Part shown: positions 59,480 to 64,000 of the stretch, in pieces | Position numbering within the stretch: position 1 is the first letter of the stretch | Layout of the letters: each line of letters begins with the position of its first letter | Assembly: GCA_964023275.1 (NCBI GenBank) | Contig: OZ029914.1 | Coordinates: forward strand, 9,989,561 to 10,053,560 | Direction: 5' to 3' | Origin: Norana najaformis | Lineage: Eukaryota; Annelida; Clitellata; Crassiclitellata; Hormogastridae | DNA: 64,000 bases | The notes under the pieces: generated by a model | The model's database searches: none | Seen by the model: the letters and a program-made list of their open reading frames with translations, nothing else | Told to the model about the DNA's origin: nothing | Program-made: the position numbers and the translations under genes

Positions 59480-60600
59480 GGTGTTCTGGTTGTCCTTCCG
59501 TCCCGTTCTTTCGCAATGCAACAATGTAGCTTTAAAATTATTTCCTGATGAATTTGAGAAAAGTAACTTTATCAAACTTCTCAGTATTTGGATGATTTCG
59601 TCGTTTTTGACTTTCTGCTTGAACTTGTCCATGAATTTACAATTAAATCGTTCGAAAATCAACAGCAGAAATGTCATTGCAGTGATTGACCTCACTGCCT
59701 CGCATATAATGGCATTAAGAAGTCAGTTACCTAAGGTCCAATTCATAGCAAGCTAAGTAAGCTAAGAAATTGAAATTAAACGCTACGGAATAGAAGGCAG
59801 ATATCAGAAGCTAAATACGACCTCTGATTTCGGAAGGAAATAAGTACGTGCGGTGGCGAAGGATCTCACCCGATAAATTAACTGGAATATGAGCAAGGTC
59901 GAGGCCATATGGTCGCAAGGGAAAACCGTGTACATTTATATTTACATTTATATACGACCTCTGGTTTCGGAACGAAATAAGTCCTGTTAGAGGGCTAGTG
60001 ACAATAAGTGTGTTACACAATTTTATTTATAAAGGCGGATTGGAATGCTGACATAGGATAAAGGCTATGCTAAATGAATTCTGCATGTTATTAATACCCA
60101 AAGGTTCAACTTCAACATGATATTATGATATTTTATACCAAATTATAGTGATATTTTGAGGCAACGCACTGATTCTAATAATACTTCTCTTCTATAATGT
60201 TTTTGCAGTTTGTGTAAATGGATTCAGAACAGCGATTTACTTCTATCAGGATTGTCTACTGCTCATGCATGTGTTAAAGGTATATAAGAACGGTATCCCA
60301 TAAAAGATGTCTAATCTGTGGAATCTGTATTAGACACACCGTTATGAATAGTACAAACGTACTTGAGCTATGCACCTATTTTCCTATTTCCTGCTTGAAC
60401 GTTGAATTTGGATTTCGAAGAGAACCTGATCATACCTACCTTACCGATTTCGATTTTGTTTTTGACAAAATATATGCGAATAAGTGGTATCCTAGGACTA
60501 ATCATTTTAGGCGTTGAATAAACCTCTAAAATACGATTACAACTGCGAATTATAGCAACAACGCATGGTGCGAATTGGAAACCGACATTGAGTTATCGAC
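59480..60600. other. no gene seen; upstream of the TRIM gene
   Basis: A 30-bp phrase (TACGACCTCTG-TTTCGGAA) occurs twice, near 59815 and 59954. No exon is recognised. The TRIM promoter should lie at the right part, but no clear core element stands out. Confidence 0.4.
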
Positions 60601-60620
60601 TTTAGAATTCAGACAATAAA

Positions 60621-61758
60621 ATGTCTGTCGGAGATTCCAAAATTACTGAATTCGAAATGCAAGAACTCGACGACACAATTAGTTGTTGCATATGTCTCAG
60701 TGTCTACACTGATGCAAAAGCCTTACCATGCATTCATACATTCTGCATGAAATGTCTCCAAGATACCGGGTTTTCAACCCACAAAGGGCCCGGTGATGAG
60801 ATGCCTTGTCCAATCTGTAGGCGACAGTTTAAGATTCCTGAAGAAGGGTTTCGTGCACTACCTAACAATATTTTCATTGCGAAGCTGATACAAGTAGCAA
60901 ATGTTTTGAACCCATCCTCATCATCAACACCTTTATGCGATTCATGTCTGGAGGATAAGGAGAAAACGGGAAAGGAAACCCCTACAGCTGGCATGCACTG
61001 TAGTGATTGCAAGCAGAATTTGTGCGAAGAATGCTGCAAACATCATAAAAAATTAAAGTTACTAAAGAATCATAAACTAACGCCAATAAATGAGCATCAA
61101 GAAGAGAACGAAAATGTGATGGCAAATCTAGCATCGAGTGTTTGTGAACTCCATGAGCAAAAAGTTCTCGACATATACTGCGTTGAGTGCAAAACCGTCG
61201 AATGCGCTGTATGTTTCATTGAGAGCCATAAAAATCACGAAGGTTCTCATGTCAGCAAACTTGTGGATGGATTTCGTAAGCAGATAGAAAATAATATCGA
61301 AAAAATAAATCATTGCAGCTCTCAGACCCAGAAGAAAAAATATGAACTCGTCAAGATAAAAGAGGATATGGAGCAGAGAGTGAAGAGGTTGGAATGTGAT
61401 GTTATGAACAGAAGAGATGAGCTGAAACAGTTTGCGGATACACAGGCGAATTCTCTTTTGCAAAGCCTCTGTTCAATTAGAGAAAGCAAATTGAAAGAAA
61501 TCGAAATGGAAGATGGTGATATTGATTCACAACTGTCGCGCTTACAAGCTTACAGTTCTGATTGCCAGAAAATAATGGTTAAAGGATCGGCTAGCGATAT
61601 ATGTCGGGCAGCTTTGGACTTATCCGTCAGGGCAATCGAATTGGAAGAATGGTGCCAGTCTTTAATCGAACGAGAAATTGTACCCCTTAAGTCCTGCTTC
61701 ACGAAATCAGAATTCGAGAAGTTTTTGGAAGATAAAAATTTGATTGGGGTGATTAAAG
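60621..61758 (+). CDS. TRIM (RBCC) protein, first coding exon
   Basis: An intact tripartite-motif N-terminus. RING C3HC4: C22/C25, C37/H39, C42/C45 and C63/C66 (CCIC, CIH, FCMKC, CPIC). B-box 1: C107/C110, C128/C131, C136/C139 and His. B-box 2: C176/H179, C188/C191, C196/C199 and His. A long coiled coil runs from about 210 to 330. TRIM proteins are E3 ubiquitin ligases that dimerise through the coiled coil. The exon ends in a strong donor (AAAG before GTAAGT) in phase 1. Downstream partners of this type often carry an NHL propeller, and the NHL exons in this window start in phase 1. The ATG at 60621 is the first in frame and precedes the RING at the usual distance. Confidence 0.9.
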
Positions 61759-62228
61759 GTAAGTGGCTTCCATTGCTACAGATAATATGCATTCTTTATC
61801 GTTTTTGGAAGATAAAAACTTGATTGGGGTGATTACTACCGCCACAACTAATACTATTGCTACTACTGCTACTACTGCTAGTATTACCATTATGATCATC
61901 ATTATCATCGTCAACAAAAACAACAGTGACTTTCACTCTTCCAATTATTTCTTTTAACTAGAGCAATATGCTAATTTTAGGCCAATGCATGTCAATAGCT
62001 AAGGCTTAAAAAACTTGCTGTTTTCACGAGGTGCCTGCTTTTATCACGATCTTTGCTAAAATTTATATTATACAAATTAGTTATTTGATGTTTATCTACT
62101 ACAAATTACCCAAATGCTTCATTTTGAGGTGGTTTCTAATCGTTAACGTTAATATCTGCATTCTGATATACACTGAATATCCACTTGTTTCATATAAACA
62201 AATTTTTAGGATCGATTTTATGTTGTAG
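61759..62228. other. TRIM intron with copied exon end and simple repeat
   Basis: 61801-61835 repeats 61721-61755 (the exon end) with one base change. A TAC/CAT-rich simple repeat runs from about 61840 to 61925. Confidence 0.75.
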
Positions 62229-62402
62229 ATGGCACGGTGTCAGAACTCACAGAGACACTGGAGGAAGAGACGACAGAATGGGTAGATGCGGTAGAGGAGT
62301 TGGTAGAGGAGGAGAAGGAGGAAGAAGAGGAGGTGGTGGTAGGGGAGGAGGAGGAGGAGCATTTCGTGAATCAAATGCAAAAACATCAGAACGAGTTCTC
62401 AG
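62229..62402 (+). CDS. acidic second exon of the TRIM gene
   Basis: 174 nt between TTGTAG and GTAGAT, phase 1 at both ends, so it fits the preceding exon exactly. It reads DGTVSELTETLEEETTEWVD, then almost pure Glu/Val (EEEKEEEEEVVVGEEEEEHF) and FVNQMQKHQNEFSG. Coding for an acidic low-complexity linker between coiled coil and C-terminal domain is plausible. The same DNA read in another frame is Gly/Arg-rich, which I consider a shadow. Later exons are not visible before the window ends. Confidence 0.6.
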
Positions 62403-63320
62403 GTAGATAATTTATGTTTCGCAATTTAATTTAATCATACGGTTTTAATCATACTATATTTAAAATTTTGGTGAGCACCCCGGCATTGAGAACTGACTGC
62501 AGCGGGACATCACAAAGTCGGCACAGAATCTTAATGGAAGTCCGAACAAATTGAGAAATGTGCCATGAGGACAATTTGCACAATGTAGGTGTCCTTGAAG
62601 GCCTAGCCACAAAGTGAAGGTCTAGCCACAAAGTTCTGAATGTTCTATTTTTCTGTGTTAAAGAGAACCAAAGCAGAGTACTTTCACCATGCTAAGTAAG
62701 AGGATTTTATTTGAACAATTGTTGACAATAATGTACATGTAGTTATACAGTGTTAAATTAGAACCAAACATTTGGGAGGCGAGCAGGTCAGTGGATGGAT
62801 TCATCCGGACCGCCCCAAGATCTGAGATCGGGAACCTCAGATTTGAGATCCGCCACCAGAACAATGAGATCCAAAACCTAAAAGCGAATTCTCCTCACAT
62901 AAAAGAGGAGATCCAACACCCAAAATCCGATCTTTGAGTAATCCTTGTATTTTCTGTTTCATTATGATAACATAATGAAGCAGTCTGTTATCACTGAAGC
63001 AGTATTATCACATTTGACATTTCAACCGGTCTAGTCTTTTGTAACGTGTTATTTCATGCTTTTTAGTGAGTTTGTTTTTGGTTACAATAATTAATCGACG
63101 TTAGGCGTCGTGTTTCACGCACTGTAATGTACCCGAATGGCGAATAGCTGGTACTACTATTGATCTACGGGCGTATTAACTGCAGCCTGATAGGCTTAGG
63201 TTTCAGATTTGCAAAAATGTGGTGTTGCACGATTTCTTTTGGAGCAAGTTAGTCTTTGAAGCATGTCGAGTGTGTTTGGCACATTTGGAAGTCATCAGCA
63301 TGACAATTACGTCTAAGGTG
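62403..63320. other. no gene seen
   Basis: No exon. Around 62820-62940 the word GAGATC(C/G)-rich sequence and a small hairpin (CTCCTC-ACATAAAA-GAGGAG) occur. Confidence 0.4.
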
Positions 63321-63324
63321 ACGA

Positions 63325-63610
63325 ATGACGGCTATTAAACTTCTCCTTATCCAATCAAAGATTGAATTTCTACTACTGGGCACTCCACAGCAACTTAATA
63401 AATTTGAATGGCTTAAATCCTTGAAGCAAAGTGACTCACTTGTTGAGTCGACTGTTGCTGCTTGTGACTTGGGTGTTGTTTTTGATTCAACTATGTCTCT
63501 GACTGACTATGTAATAAGATGGAGCGAAAGTAATAGCAAAAAGTATTTTTTCCGAATCTGCATTTGGCAGGTGTGCAAAGCTTGTGTTTTGGTACTAGTT
63601 TTGCTAGGCT
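63325..63610 (+). mobile_element. L2-like LINE reverse transcriptase fragment
   Basis: Reads LLLIQSKIEFLLLGTPQQLN then DLGVVFDSTMSLTDYV, the conserved segment after the YADD motif in L2/CR1-like LINEs. The frame then diverges. The last 390 bases of the window show nothing recognisable. Confidence 0.7.
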
Positions 63611-64000
63611 AAGATATCGTCCCTGCAGTATTAAGTTTTGAGATGCCCCAACTGTCAAAACCTATCTCATTATAGCACAAAAATTGAGAATTTCCAGAAA
63701 GTATACATATACTCTAATCCCACGGATACGAATCCACTAAGCTTTGCAAAATTACTGTCACATGAGCAATGCAAGTTGCTTAACTTAAACTGATTTGATT
63801 AAAAACGTTTGCTGAAAATGTCTCTGTCAAATTGCTTGTTCATAGTCTGGCATCAATCGTGCCTACGTCGCTCGAAAATCAGATTTTTATCCAAGGTTTT
63901 AATTAAGCCCCTGGATTCTATTCTTGCCCGTATAAATCCATCTCTTTGATCCTCATAATAAACAGATGCTGATGCTTCAGTTACCAGTCTGATACATCTT

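Noticed and set aside
62185-62406. Gly/Arg-rich 73-aa frame (RGG-like)
   Set aside because: Another frame of the purine-rich acidic TRIM exon. The acidic frame fits the phase of the preceding exon and the Gly/Arg frame does not.

Overview
This is eukaryotic nuclear DNA from an invertebrate animal. The genes are split by introns with GT/AG borders. They encode animal-specific modules: CARD death-fold domains, a RING/B-box/coiled-coil TRIM protein, NHL beta-propellers, glutaminase, and heparosan glucuronyl C5-epimerase. The spaces between are full of degraded non-LTR retrotransposons, tRNA-derived repeats, MITE-like pieces and long microsatellites. The species cannot be fixed from the sequence. 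A deuterostome or lophotrochozoan invertebrate with an expanded innate-immune repertoire is the natural guess.

The centre of interest is a tandem family on the + strand, reconstructed here from splice borders. Its order is a short leader exon, CARD exon 1 (264 nt), CARD exon 2 (306 nt), an alpha/beta exon that may be TRADD-N-like (360 nt), and a terminal exon holding a whole NHL propeller (about 900 nt). Every internal exon starts and ends in phase 1. Copy G3 (33654-44123) is complete and open, with a predicted protein of about 627 aa. Copy G2 (28577-32752) has an intact front half, but a rearrangement at about 33020 removed its NHL exon. Copy G1 (6228-14774) lost both CARD exons and its NHL exon is frameshifted. 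Further NHL relics lie at 17.9 kb (truncated) and 46.4 kb (one in-frame stop), and a stray CARD lies at 57.6 kb. A TRIM gene at 60.6 kb uses the same phase-1 borders.

Five fragments of a kidney-type glutaminase gene are scattered through the same region. Three of them end 371 to 377 bp upstream of a leader exon, so the duplicated unit carries glutaminase-derived DNA in its 5' flank.

Three related DNA transposons (14974-17601, 38003-40608, 52797-55183) carry a gene of a family usually left as 'uncharacterized protein'. Two are bounded by CACTGG inverted repeats and 3-bp target duplications (TGA, TTA), which points to a CACTA-like (CMC) element. All three coding copies are broken.

Region by region: 0-5 kb, microsatellite, glutaminase fragment and LINE debris; 5-15 kb, G1; 15-17.6 kb, transposon 1; 17.6-19.3 kb, NHL relic and LINE; 19.5 kb, last exon of the C5-epimerase gene, followed by about 5.8 kb of AT-rich DNA without genes; 25.6-28 kb, repeats and glutaminase fragment; 28-44 kb, G2 and G3 with transposon 2 in the last G3 intron; 44-47.3 kb, gene-poor DNA and an NHL relic; 47.3-52.8 kb, repeats and LINEs; 52.8-55.2 kb, transposon 3; 55.2-60 kb, LINE debris and stray CARD; 60.6-62.4 kb, TRIM gene, continuing beyond or skipping into unseen exons.
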